Source: CAZHZT01 sp964537285 (GTDB lineage: Bacteria > Bacteroidota > Bacteroidia > Chitinophagales > Saprospiraceae). Taken from it: a stretch of DNA of 36,124 nt. The notes below the pieces were generated by a model. That model was not told the DNA's origin, searched no databases, and saw nothing but the letters and a program-made list of their open reading frames with translations. Every line of letters begins with the position of its first letter. Within the stretch, counting starts at the first letter, position 1. Positions 24,553-31,384 of the stretch are shown here, in pieces. The position numbers were made by a program, and so were the translations under genes. The stretch lies in contig CAZHZT010000052.1 of the NCBI GenBank assembly GCA_964537285.1, forward strand, positions 1-36,124, read 5' to 3'.

Positions 24553-24613
24553 GCTCGGATTTCAAATCCTCGCGAGCGAACTGCATTCGCTTGCGAGGAT
24601 TTGCAATCCGAGC
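24553..24613. repeat. 61-base palindromic element between convergent genes
   Basis: Arms GCTCGGATTTCAAATCCTCG and CGAGGATTTGCAATCCGAGC pair with few mismatches around GAGCGAA-CTGCA-TTCGCTT. It lies between the C39 exporter and DUF4846 genes; it has no T-run, so it is more likely a dispersed palindrome than a standard terminator. Confidence 0.75.
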
Positions 24614-24700
24614 GCTTCGGGCCAAAGGCTTGGTGCGTTATGGAACAAGTTTTTATTCTAGTGCTTCAAGAACTAAATCCTTGACACTTTCTTCATTTAA

Positions 24701-25594
24701 TTACCATCTCTTCAAATCCTCCCATTCAAAACGCCATTCAGGCGTAGAAAGGCTATTGCGATTACCCGACCTGTACCAGGGGCTTAGCTGTTCTTCCGTT
24801 GGATTTTTTAGCACATGGATTTCCTGAGCAGGCATATAGCTTTGCAATAACAAGAAACACTTCTCCCCTGACTCCGGGTTGACGGCCATATCAGCCACAA
24901 TAACGGCGTGCCCGGGGCTGCCTCCCTGGATAAAAACATCGCCAATCCTCATTTCCTCCACAGGTACTTTTTGGAGTTCTTTTGACAACGACAAGGTGCC
25001 GGCATACATAAAAATCACATCCATATACGATCGGAAAGTTTGGTAAGAATCATTAGGACTTGCTTTGCGTTCCCACCAGGTCTTATTGCCGCTTACTTTG
25101 AGGCGATCCCCCTTGCGCCAGCGTGAATAGTCCATGCGGAAGCCATTGGTCAGGTTAAAATGAATATCATCGATTTTATTGGAGGCCAATAGATACTCAG
25201 CGCGGAGGCGCATGATAGCATCAGCACATTGCTGCAAATCTTTGCTACCCACATCAATGTCTACTACCGCAGCATGCACATTTTGGTTGCCTTTTAAAGA
25301 ACCATTGTACAAGTATACCGGAGCGTTGGGCTCTTTTAAGGGTAATGTACGCAGGTAAGCACCGAAAGAATTGTTTTCAACCGGTATTCTTTCAAAACCT
25401 GGTGGAGGAGCGAAGCGGGTTTGGATGGTGTTTCCCAAGGTATTGGTGATGAGCACTTTTTTAGGTATTTCGGTAACCTCTTCTGTTGGATTTGAGCTTT
25501 CCTCATTTGGAGTTGGATTGCAGGCGTAAACGAAAACTAAGAGAAGCAGGATTGATAAAGATTGACCAGGATTGATCAGGATTGTTTTTTTCAT
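24701..25594 (-). CDS. DUF4846 lipoprotein
   Basis: 297 residues. A lipoprotein signal (hydrophobic LSILLLLVFV, lipobox VYAC with the acylated Cys at about 25) and a low-complexity acidic linker precede a DUF4846 domain: RFAPPPGFERIPVENNSFGA, LRTLPLK, YNGSLKGNQNVHAAVVDIDV, LQQCADAIMRLRAEYL, HFNLTNGFRMDYSRWRKGDR, and GGSPGHAVIVADMA, which carries a conserved histidine. Family function is unknown; the GHAVIVADM motif looks NlpC/CHAP-like. The gene converges with the C39 exporter; upstream is repeat-rich. Confidence 0.87.
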   Translation of the reverse strand: MKKTILINPGQSLSILLLLVFVYACNPTPNEESSNPTEEVTEIPKKVLITNTLGNTIQTRFAPPPGFERIPVENNSFGAYLRTLPLKEPNAPVYLYNGSLKGNQNVHAAVVDIDVGSKDLQQCADAIMRLRAEYLLASNKIDDIHFNLTNGFRMDYSRWRKGDRLKVSGNKTWWERKASPNDSYQTFRSYMDVIFMYAGTLSLSKELQKVPVEEMRIGDVFIQGGSPGHAVIVADMAVNPESGEKCFLLLQSYMPAQEIHVLKNPTEEQLSPWYRSGNRNSLSTPEWRFEWEDLKRW

Positions 25595-25685
25595 AATTCA
25601 GCATTGTAATTTATGCTCACCTAAAACGCAATGAATGTCTTTTCTATTTGGTTGGTCTAAGAAAAAAAGTGAAATAAAAAATCCC

Positions 25686-25731
25686 GTTCTTTGACAAATT
25701 GTGTGGAACTTCAAAATTTATGTCAAAGAAC
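25686..25731. repeat. GTTCTTTGACA palindrome
   Basis: GTTCTTTGACA at the left and TGTCAAAGAAC at the right face each other around AAATTGTGTGGAACTTCAAA. The left half matches 22248 and 35950; GGAACTTCAAAAT is also shared with the 28485-28594 element. Confidence 0.75.
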
Positions 25732-25772
25732 TAAAAATCCAAAACCTATTTGATAACGTAAATATGATATTC

Positions 25773-25882
25773 GGTTCTAGATGATTTCATTTGGTAAACG
25801 TTTTTAGAACAAAAAGCAGGCCTAACGGCCTTCTTTAAAGACTTCCAAAATTAATTTCGACCAAATGAAATCATCTAGAGCC
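25773..25882 (+). repeat. Complete 110-base element with inverted GATGATTTCATTTGGT ends
   Basis: The left end GGTTCTAGATGATTTCATT and right end AATGAAATCATCTAGAGCC are inverted repeats of about 22 bases. Between them is GCAGGCCTAACGGCCTTC, the mirror of the palindrome in the 19966-20032 copy. No coding capacity. This is the shortest whole member of the family in the window. Confidence 0.8.
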
Positions 25883-25914
25883 TGCTATTCAATCATTTTA
25901 AAAAACATTTCATT

Positions 25915-26223
25915 ATGAGATTGCTTCTCTTTATCGCTTTTCTGGGCATAACTTCAGCTTTAAACGCTCAAACGAGCGTAAACTTCACACTTCGCAATAA
26001 TTCTCTTTCTTCTATTTATCTGGAAATACCGGGCGTAATGAACCCCAATTTATCCCCCATGTCCAATAGTGGCGTTGGATTAAAGGTTGGGCAAAAAATA
26101 TTTTTCTTTGAAGGGAAAAAGAAGTTTTTGTTGCTAGAGGTGACGAAGAAGTATGCGGGGAAGAAAGTGGTGGTAAATGAGTTGATTAGGGAAAGAAGGA
26201 AGGAGTTGGGGTTGAAGAAATGA
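25915..26223 (+). CDS. Small secreted basic protein of unknown function
   Basis: 102 residues with a signal peptide (MRLLLFIAFLGITSALNA, then QTSVNFTLRNNS). The mature part has a short beta-rich region (LSSIYLEIPGVMNPNLSPMS) followed by a lysine-rich tail (KIFFFEGKKKFLLLEV, ELIRERRKELGLKK). I know of no matching family. The last 9 codons lie in the left arm of the terminator hairpin, so the protein end and transcript end are fused in one palindrome. Confidence 0.75.
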   Translation: MRLLLFIAFLGITSALNAQTSVNFTLRNNSLSSIYLEIPGVMNPNLSPMSNSGVGLKVGQKIFFFEGKKKFLLLEVTKKYAGKKVVVNELIRERRKELGLKK

Positions 26224-26270
26224 TAAAAAAAGTACCTATGCCCACTAGGTACTTTTTTTATCATTTCTTC
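26214..26270. terminator. Bidirectional terminator overlapping a coding end
   Basis: A perfect 25-base-pair stem: 26214-26238 pairs with 26246-26270 around TGCCCAC. The left arm includes the last codons and stop of the preceding gene, and the right arm lies 12 bases before the end of the minus-strand remnant at 26283. Confidence 0.85.
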
Positions 26271-26282
26271 CAGTTAGTGGAA

Positions 26283-26458
26283 TTACTCTTTTACCACTAG
26301 TTCCTCAGAACCTTTTTCAAAGATCAGGCGTACTTTATCGCCCTTTTTAAGAGAGTGTTTTTTAAGGCCGGCCATTACGCCATCCACGATGACGCTCCAG
26401 TCTTGTCCGTCCTGATTTTAATGATTGTTCCTATATTTTGAAACCGGGTGTTGTTCAT
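26283..26458 (-). pseudogene. Small gene with an apparent one-base deletion
   Basis: From ATG 26458 the frame reads MNNTRFQNIGTIIK, then stops after 27 codons. Shifting by one base at an A4 run (26416-26419, T on the plus strand) gives a convincing second half: NQDGQDWSVIVDGVMAGL, KKGDKVRLIFEKGSEELVVK, stop at 26283. One extra A would make a 58-residue protein without signal peptide. The second half reads like real protein (charged, alternating beta strands), but I know no family. It could be a decayed gene or a sequence error. Confidence 0.5.
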
Positions 26459-26559
26459 ATAAAATTATTTCAATTTTCGGTCAAGGGGTAAAGGTCAATG
26501 GTTAACGAATTTCAAATTATGTTTTGAAGTTGGAGATCTCAACTGGGAAACCTATCCCG

Positions 26560-27433
26560 TTAACCATTGGTCGTTTTGTCCTTACCTGCAAAAAAAGCTT
26601 TTAGAGCGGTGTATGTAATATCCTTCCTAATCATAGGAAACATCTGCATGTTGAATGCTTCGCCAGGCACAATATTAGTAGCAAAGAAATAAACATGGGT
26701 ATTTTTTTTCTACGAACCCTACAAACCAGCCGTTGTTATTTCCTTCCCGGATAGACCAGCCGGTTTTTCCACTGATTTTGTAATCTGGCGTCTCTTCAAT
26801 TACAATCAATTTCTTCGCAATTTGCTCCGTCCTTTTTGAAATAGGTAACTTTGAATGGTAAAATCGTTTTAAAAAGTCAATTTGCTGGAATTGCGAAATT
26901 TGAGAGCTCCCCTGCAACCAAAACATGTCAATATTGCTGGAATCCAACTGCATGTTTCCATATTTGAACTTATCCAGATGTTCTTTCATTCGTTCGGGGC
27001 CAATTTTCCTGGCCACTTCCTGATAACAAGGAACGCAAGACAAATGGAAGGCTTGCTTAAAGATCAGATCTTGTTCCCAATCCTTGATCCGGCGCTTTTG
27101 ACCATCCCATTTGAAGAGTGTACTATCATTTTCCACTACACCCGTTTCAAGCGCAATGATGGAGTTCGTAATTTTGAAAGTAGAAGCCGGCAGAAAGCCT
27201 TTCTTGGCCCATTCGAAATCATTGGAATAGTAAATATCTTCCCGTTCTTTAAGGTCGTAAAGCAATATAGAACCCATGACTTGAGCAGAATCGAGAATTT
27301 CTTGAAAAATCGGGGCAACTACAAGCCTTTCTTTTTCTGAATCCCGGGTTTCATTCGTGGTAGGTGTTTCCTTATTTGCACAGCTCCAAGCTGAAAGAAA
27401 AGATAAAAAAATCAACAACTTTACCGTTCTCAT
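26560..27433 (-). pseudogene. Class D beta-lactamase-like lipoprotein with a one-base frameshift
   Basis: A serine beta-lactamase of the OXA type or a close BlaR-like relative. From ATG 27433 (MRTVKLLIFLSFLSAWSC, lipobox SAWSC) all four class D motifs are present: STFK (active Ser), SCV, YGN, and KTG in KISGKTGW. The frame breaks at an A8 run (T8 at 26702-26709): as written, GWFVGFVEKK is followed by YPCLFLCY and a stop at 26675. Removing one A continues with NTHVYFFATNIVPGEAFNM and a further 30 residues to the stop at 26560, the expected C-terminal strands and helix. The restored protein has about 290 residues. Substrates are not predictable. ATG 27457 also opens the frame and overlaps the upstream gene by 14 bases. 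Confidence 0.8.
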
Positions 27434-27443
27434 AGAGCTACGT

Positions 27444-27863
27444 TTATTCAAGGCCATCCCATGCGGTCATACCTTCCGATGATTTAATTTGCAAGATTGC
27501 ATACAAAGCAGCAATTCCAAATAAGCCTAGTAATGATTGCAGTATCCCTACTCCTAAAGAAAGGTTAATAATAAAGGAAGCCAGGCTGGTAATGACAAAG
27601 CCGTAGAAGCCCAGTTTTTTCCATTGCAATAACATTATTGCAAAAATAACATTGAGCAGGCTAAGGCCTGCAATAATCCAAACGATGAATTGTGAATTGG
27701 GGTTGGGTAAAGTATCGGCAATAACACCAGAAAAAGCCAGGTATGAAAGCGTAATTATGCCATTTATGACGACCATAAAGATAAGCCAGGCGGAAACACA
27801 ACCGTGCCGCTTTTTGGGATGATAAGATTGGTTTTCTTCGAAATTGTCTAGTATTTCTGACAT
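27444..27863 (-). CDS. Four-helix membrane protein of unknown function
   Basis: 139 residues: a charged N-terminal tail (ILDNFEENQSYHPKKRHG) and four hydrophobic segments (CVSAWLIFMVVINGIITLSY, FIVWIIAGLSLLNVIFAIML, FYGFVITSLASFIINLSLG, LLGLFGIAALYAIL). Proteins like this are widespread in Bacteroidota but I cannot name a function. It lies 10 bases upstream of the preferred beta-lactamase start and 32 bases downstream of the next minus-strand gene, so the three may be one transcript. Confidence 0.75.
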   Translation of the reverse strand: MSEILDNFEENQSYHPKKRHGCVSAWLIFMVVINGIITLSYLAFSGVIADTLPNPNSQFIVWIIAGLSLLNVIFAIMLLQWKKLGFYGFVITSLASFIINLSLGVGILQSLLGLFGIAALYAILQIKSSEGMTAWDGLE

Positions 27864-27895
27864 TGGAATTCAAGGTTTTGATTAAAAATTAGGTA

Positions 27896-28459
27896 TCAAT
27901 TTTTTACTGGAATGCTTGTCCGGCTGTCGACGGTCCAGGACTCTCCATAAATCGATTCATAAGTGATTTTCATGGAAAGACTATCATGGTTGAGCACCTC
28001 GTATAGTTTTCTCATGCCCTCCAGTGTGTTTGGAGGTAGTCCCATTTCAATAACAGTTGATGCATCCGCAGCTTGAATTAAAGGGATTTCTTTCTGGGAT
28101 GGAATTAACTGTCCGATAACAAGATTAGAATGAAAATACCATACAGAATCTTCTAACAGATTCGTGTCATCAACATAATCAACCAAATCGTGAAACACCT
28201 CTCCGTCAGGCGCTTTTATCTCTATTGCTTTTATAAAAGCTGGCCCTACGCCCTCATTTTTTAGAATATAGGAATAATCAAGTGAGCCTCCTCGTTGATT
28301 CCCCAAGCTCAAATGCGGATAAACGGACATAAACTGTTGTTTTCGAATTAAATTGGTCTGGAAGATAAAAACACAAAGGGTCATTAAACTTACCAGGATA
28401 GCGCATAAGCTCATGAGCTTGTCACTTGTCCAAAATCCTTTTCCGGAATACATATTCAA
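27896..28459 (-). CDS. Single-pass membrane protein of unknown function
   Basis: 187 residues. One hydrophobic segment near the N-terminus (LMSLCAILVSLMTLCVFIFQ) is followed by a basic stretch and a beta-rich soluble domain (VYPHLSLGNQRGGS, YSYILKNEGVGPAFIKAIEI, TYESIYGESWTVDSR). The pattern 'membrane anchor, then LKNEGVGPAFIK' occurs in small Bacteroidota proteins of unknown role. The upstream side is a GTTCTTTGACA palindrome that starts 26 bases from the ATG. Confidence 0.72.
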   Translation of the reverse strand: MNMYSGKGFWTSDKLMSLCAILVSLMTLCVFIFQTNLIRKQQFMSVYPHLSLGNQRGGSLDYSYILKNEGVGPAFIKAIEIKAPDGEVFHDLVDYVDDTNLLEDSVWYFHSNLVIGQLIPSQKEIPLIQAADASTVIEMGLPPNTLEGMRKLYEVLNHDSLSMKITYESIYGESWTVDSRTSIPVKN

Positions 28460-28484
28460 TGAATTGCAACTTGTACTAATTATA

Positions 28485-28594
28485 GTTCTTTGACATAAAT
28501 TGTGAGAAATGGAACTTCAAAATGATAAACCTTTCAGCCATAAGGGCATTCAAGGCGTATCATTTTGAAGTTCCACACAATTTGTCAAAAGAAC
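28485..28594. repeat. 110-base GTTCTTTGACA palindromic element
   Basis: Left arm GTTCTTTGACATAAATTGTG, then GGAACTTCAAAATGAT; the right arm is its inverse ending TTTGTCAAAAGAAC, with one extra A. The central 30 bases are unpaired or weakly paired (CAGCCATAAGGGC). It sits between two minus-strand genes. Confidence 0.8.
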
Positions 28595-28623
28595 GATATT
28601 TCCAGCAGCGATCCTCGCTTTTC

Positions 28624-29403
28624 TCATTTCCTATGCTGTTTCTCCAAACTTGAAATAATATCAGTATTCTTTACCAAAAAAGCTGTAAAGACATCGCTAG
28701 CCTTTGAAGTAATAAATGAAAACGAATGCGTAGTGTCATATCCTATGAAAACATCAATATGATTTCCTATGATCTTACTCCCTGTATCTCCGGCGAAGAA
28801 TAGCCCATTGTGTTTAGTGATTTCCCCATTGCTATTTTTATAGGCGACGCCTTCGGCCTCCGGTACGTAGATGACTGAACCGTAAGGGATAACATTGGGA
28901 TCTACGGCAATGGTTTTATAGGGTATAAGATGGTATCCTTTTACGCCGAGTCCGAATTGGGCTTCCGTTGGCGCCCATAAGACTTTGCCCGTTTTTTCAT
29001 ATCCATCATACGATTGATACTTTTCACAGTTTCGGCAATCGTTTTGTAAGTTTTTTGACCTGCCCGCATAGTTGAGCACATAAATCTCTTCATTCTTTTT
29101 TATGGCTACAGTTCCCTCGATAGCTGCTTTGCACCATTCACAGATGTTTAGATGAAAACCGGTGGGTTCTTCATTCTTATCCAATAAAGCCAATCCATTA
29201 TCAGCATTTACCAGGGTAGGAACATAGTAATAAGTACTCCATAAGTTTAATTTCCCCCCTTTTTCGAAAGAATATTTTTTCGCTTCTTCACCGAATGTTG
29301 CGGTTGCTTCTGTAGATGAACCATTGGTATTGTGTTCATTTACATAAGGGGAGAAGCAACCGAGTAATACCAGAACGAATACGAGCAAAAGTTCCTTTTT
29401 CAT
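28624..29403 (-). CDS. 3D-domain lipoprotein
   Basis: 259 residues. A lipoprotein signal (ELLLVFVLVLLGC, Cys16) and a Ser/Thr linker precede a domain with CXXC-like pairs (ICEWCKAAIEGTVAI, CRNCEKYQ) and a C-terminal 3D (Asp-Asp-Asp) double-psi barrel: IAVDPNVIPYGSVIYVPE, HNGLFFAGDTGSKIIGNHID. The three aspartates of the motif are in VDP, GDTG and HIDVFIG. The 3D domain occurs in cell-wall hydrolases such as MltA-type lytic transglycosylases, so a role in peptidoglycan is likely; the cysteine-rich middle is unusual for that group. Confidence 0.87.
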   Translation of the reverse strand: MKKELLLVFVLVLLGCFSPYVNEHNTNGSSTEATATFGEEAKKYSFEKGGKLNLWSTYYYVPTLVNADNGLALLDKNEEPTGFHLNICEWCKAAIEGTVAIKKNEEIYVLNYAGRSKNLQNDCRNCEKYQSYDGYEKTGKVLWAPTEAQFGLGVKGYHLIPYKTIAVDPNVIPYGSVIYVPEAEGVAYKNSNGEITKHNGLFFAGDTGSKIIGNHIDVFIGYDTTHSFSFITSKASDVFTAFLVKNTDIISSLEKQHRK

Positions 29404-29641
29404 TTTTATTAATTATGATTTTCGGAATTCGTTTTTTACTATTCGTGCTTGTTCATAAGGCTATCACAGCCTCGGATCCACCTCCTCACTTTCCAAAGCT
29501 AATACCCCAAAAACACTCTCGTGAATTCTCCTCAAAGGCTCCCTTCTTACAAAACGCTCCAGGGCCTCTATATAGAAAGGGGGCTAATTTATAATCTTCT
29601 ATAGATTGCACTGCCAACAATAATTCCCTCGCATTAACTTT

Positions 29642-31051
29642 TTAGTTCTCAGGTTCAATTTTTTCAAGTAACCATTCTCTTTCGGCAACCTCGGAGACGG
29701 ATTGAATTTCAGCTTTTAATTTTTGCCGGTTCTCACTTCTACTCCAATCCATAGTAGACATTTTCCTGAGCAAGCGAATAAAATTAGCGTACAGTTGACG
29801 GTGGTAGCCTAAATTTGATTGCCTCCGAAGATAAATGGAAAAACTATCTAAAAGAGAATCTAAAGCATCCATAGCTTCCGTTTCATAATAAATGCGCGCC
29901 AGCATACTACGTGCATTTAAAGCATAAAATACATCTGTAAAAGCTACTTGTTGAAGCAATTGCATAGCCTCTTCATATTGTTGCCGGCGAAAATGCCAAA
30001 TAGCCTTATTGTAATTATAGGCATTTTCCCGATGAGATTCGTGTAAATAAGACTTGTATTTATCTAAGAATAATCTGGCTTCTTCATATTCTCTTAATGC
30101 GAGCGCCAGCATAAGCGCATTGTTGTAGGTATAGCGAGATAAAACCCCGTTTTCAAATAGGATTTGCTGCTCGATGCCGTGCTGATAAAGCGTTAATGCT
30201 TTGCGGATAAACGGTTCTTTCCCTCGATTGACCTGTCGAATACAGTAATTGATCGTCAGTAAATAAATATCGCGTGCTTCTTCCGACGGAAAATGATCGA
30301 TAAAAGTGTGTAAAAGCAATTGCAGCTGCTCAAAATATTGCTGTGGTGCTTCGGGCAATTGCACTAAATAGCTGTAGTAATAAATCCCAATGGAGGGGGT
30401 CGTTTGTAACTGTTGCTCCTGAATGATCCGGAGAGCGGCTGTTAAGAGGGGAAAAGCCGACACATTCGCCTGAACTTTTTGTTGGGTAGCGGCTATCACT
30501 CCAAAACGCATTATTTCTGCTAATAAATAAGTATGCAATGCTTGCTCCTGCTCGTGGAGCGCCAGGTTGGTACGTTGTTTTTTTCGATACGCCAGCTGAT
30601 ACTCCTCGGAGCGCAATTGCCATTTTAAATAATAGTATTGCCGATTGCGAGTCGGGTGCTCTTCTAATTGTTGTTCTAATCTACGCGCTTCCCGTTCGAA
30701 TAGAGCATCCAGGCCTCGCTTGCGCAAGCTGCTGCATAAATAAATGGATTCTACAAATGGATCAGACTGCCATTCCTGAAAAGCCAGAAATGCTTTGGCG
30801 GCTTTTAGCAAGCAAGTCATCTCGTAGCGCATTCGGTCGTCTGAAAATGCTACATCGGGATGTAAGTGCTTGAACGCTTTTATTTTATCAAGCCTAGGAT
30901 TCTTTTTTTTGAGCTGCTGGCTGATGTAGGTAAAAAACCAGGCTTCTTCCGCCCGGGTGTCTGTGATTGGGGATTTTAGCCATTTTCTGAAAAGGCGGTT
31001 TTCAACGGGTGTGAAGGTTTGGAGAAGTTGAAGAAGAAGTGATTGATTCAT
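29642..31051 (-). CDS. Helical-repeat protein of unknown function
   Basis: 469 residues, no signal peptide, almost wholly alpha-helical and rich in Gln, Tyr, Arg and Leu. The N-terminus reads FTPVENRLFRKWLKSP; later segments (YYLKWQLRSEEYQLAYRKK, YNNALMLALALREYEEARLF, YNKAIWHFRRQQYEEAMQLL, LNARSMLARIYYETEAMDAL) resemble tetratricopeptide-like repeats about 35 residues apart. It may be a scaffold, but no domain can be named with confidence. The start codon is inside a 59-base tandem duplication that copies its upstream region. Confidence 0.75.
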   Translation of the reverse strand: MNQSLLLQLLQTFTPVENRLFRKWLKSPITDTRAEEAWFFTYISQQLKKKNPRLDKIKAFKHLHPDVAFSDDRMRYEMTCLLKAAKAFLAFQEWQSDPFVESIYLCSSLRKRGLDALFEREARRLEQQLEEHPTRNRQYYYLKWQLRSEEYQLAYRKKQRTNLALHEQEQALHTYLLAEIMRFGVIAATQQKVQANVSAFPLLTAALRIIQEQQLQTTPSIGIYYYSYLVQLPEAPQQYFEQLQLLLHTFIDHFPSEEARDIYLLTINYCIRQVNRGKEPFIRKALTLYQHGIEQQILFENGVLSRYTYNNALMLALALREYEEARLFLDKYKSYLHESHRENAYNYNKAIWHFRRQQYEEAMQLLQQVAFTDVFYALNARSMLARIYYETEAMDALDSLLDSFSIYLRRQSNLGYHRQLYANFIRLLRKMSTMDWSRSENRQKLKAEIQSVSEVAEREWLLEKIEPEN

Positions 31052-31159
31052 GAAGTTTATTTTTTTATACTACGACGAAGGCTTCAGCATTCGCCGAACC
31101 ATTGATTCATGAAGTTTATTTTTTTATACTACGACGAAGGCTTCAGCCTTCGCCGAACT
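31042..31159. repeat. 59-base tandem duplication over the start of the 29642-31051 gene
   Basis: 31042-31100 and 31101-31159 are the same except for two bases. Each copy holds the palindrome CGAAGGCTTCAGCCTTCG (one base changed in copy 1) and a CAT on the plus strand. The real gene start (ATG 31051) is in copy 1; copy 2 carries the same ATG and 3 further bases in front of a different context. Confidence 0.88.
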
Positions 31160-31384
31160 ATTGCCAGACGCGACGACACTTCTTTACAAGTATCCACATC
31201 CATTTTTTCATAAAAAACAAAACAAATATATAACTTATTTATCTAATTAACAGCTATTTAAAATAAAAAATAAAAAATTTACTACAAACAATCTATAATA
31301 TTTGTCTTTGCCTCCTTGCTTTTATTGTTGGATATTTGAAGCGTTAAAAATTTATAATTCATTTTTTCACCAATTAACATTCCC
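31160..31384. other. AT-rich divergent promoter region
   Basis: With the duplication, this forms a 333-base gap between the helical-repeat gene and the 1161-aa surface protein gene. It is very AT-rich (31200-31290 is nearly all A and T). I see no clear TTTG/TAnnTTTG pair and no small gene. Confidence 0.5.

Larger units (their letters stand above)
25595..25914. other. Repeat-filled divergent intergenic region
   Basis: 320 bases between the DUF4846 start and a small plus-strand gene. It holds a 46-base GTTCTTTGACA palindrome (25686-25731) and a complete 110-base GATGATTTCATTTGGT element (25773-25882) only 32 bases before the next start codon. No protein or RNA gene was recognised. Confidence 0.7.

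Noticed and set aside
26882..27340. 152-residue plus-strand frame opposite the beta-lactamase
   Set aside because: The beta-lactamase motifs are on the minus strand; this frame has no recognisable domain.
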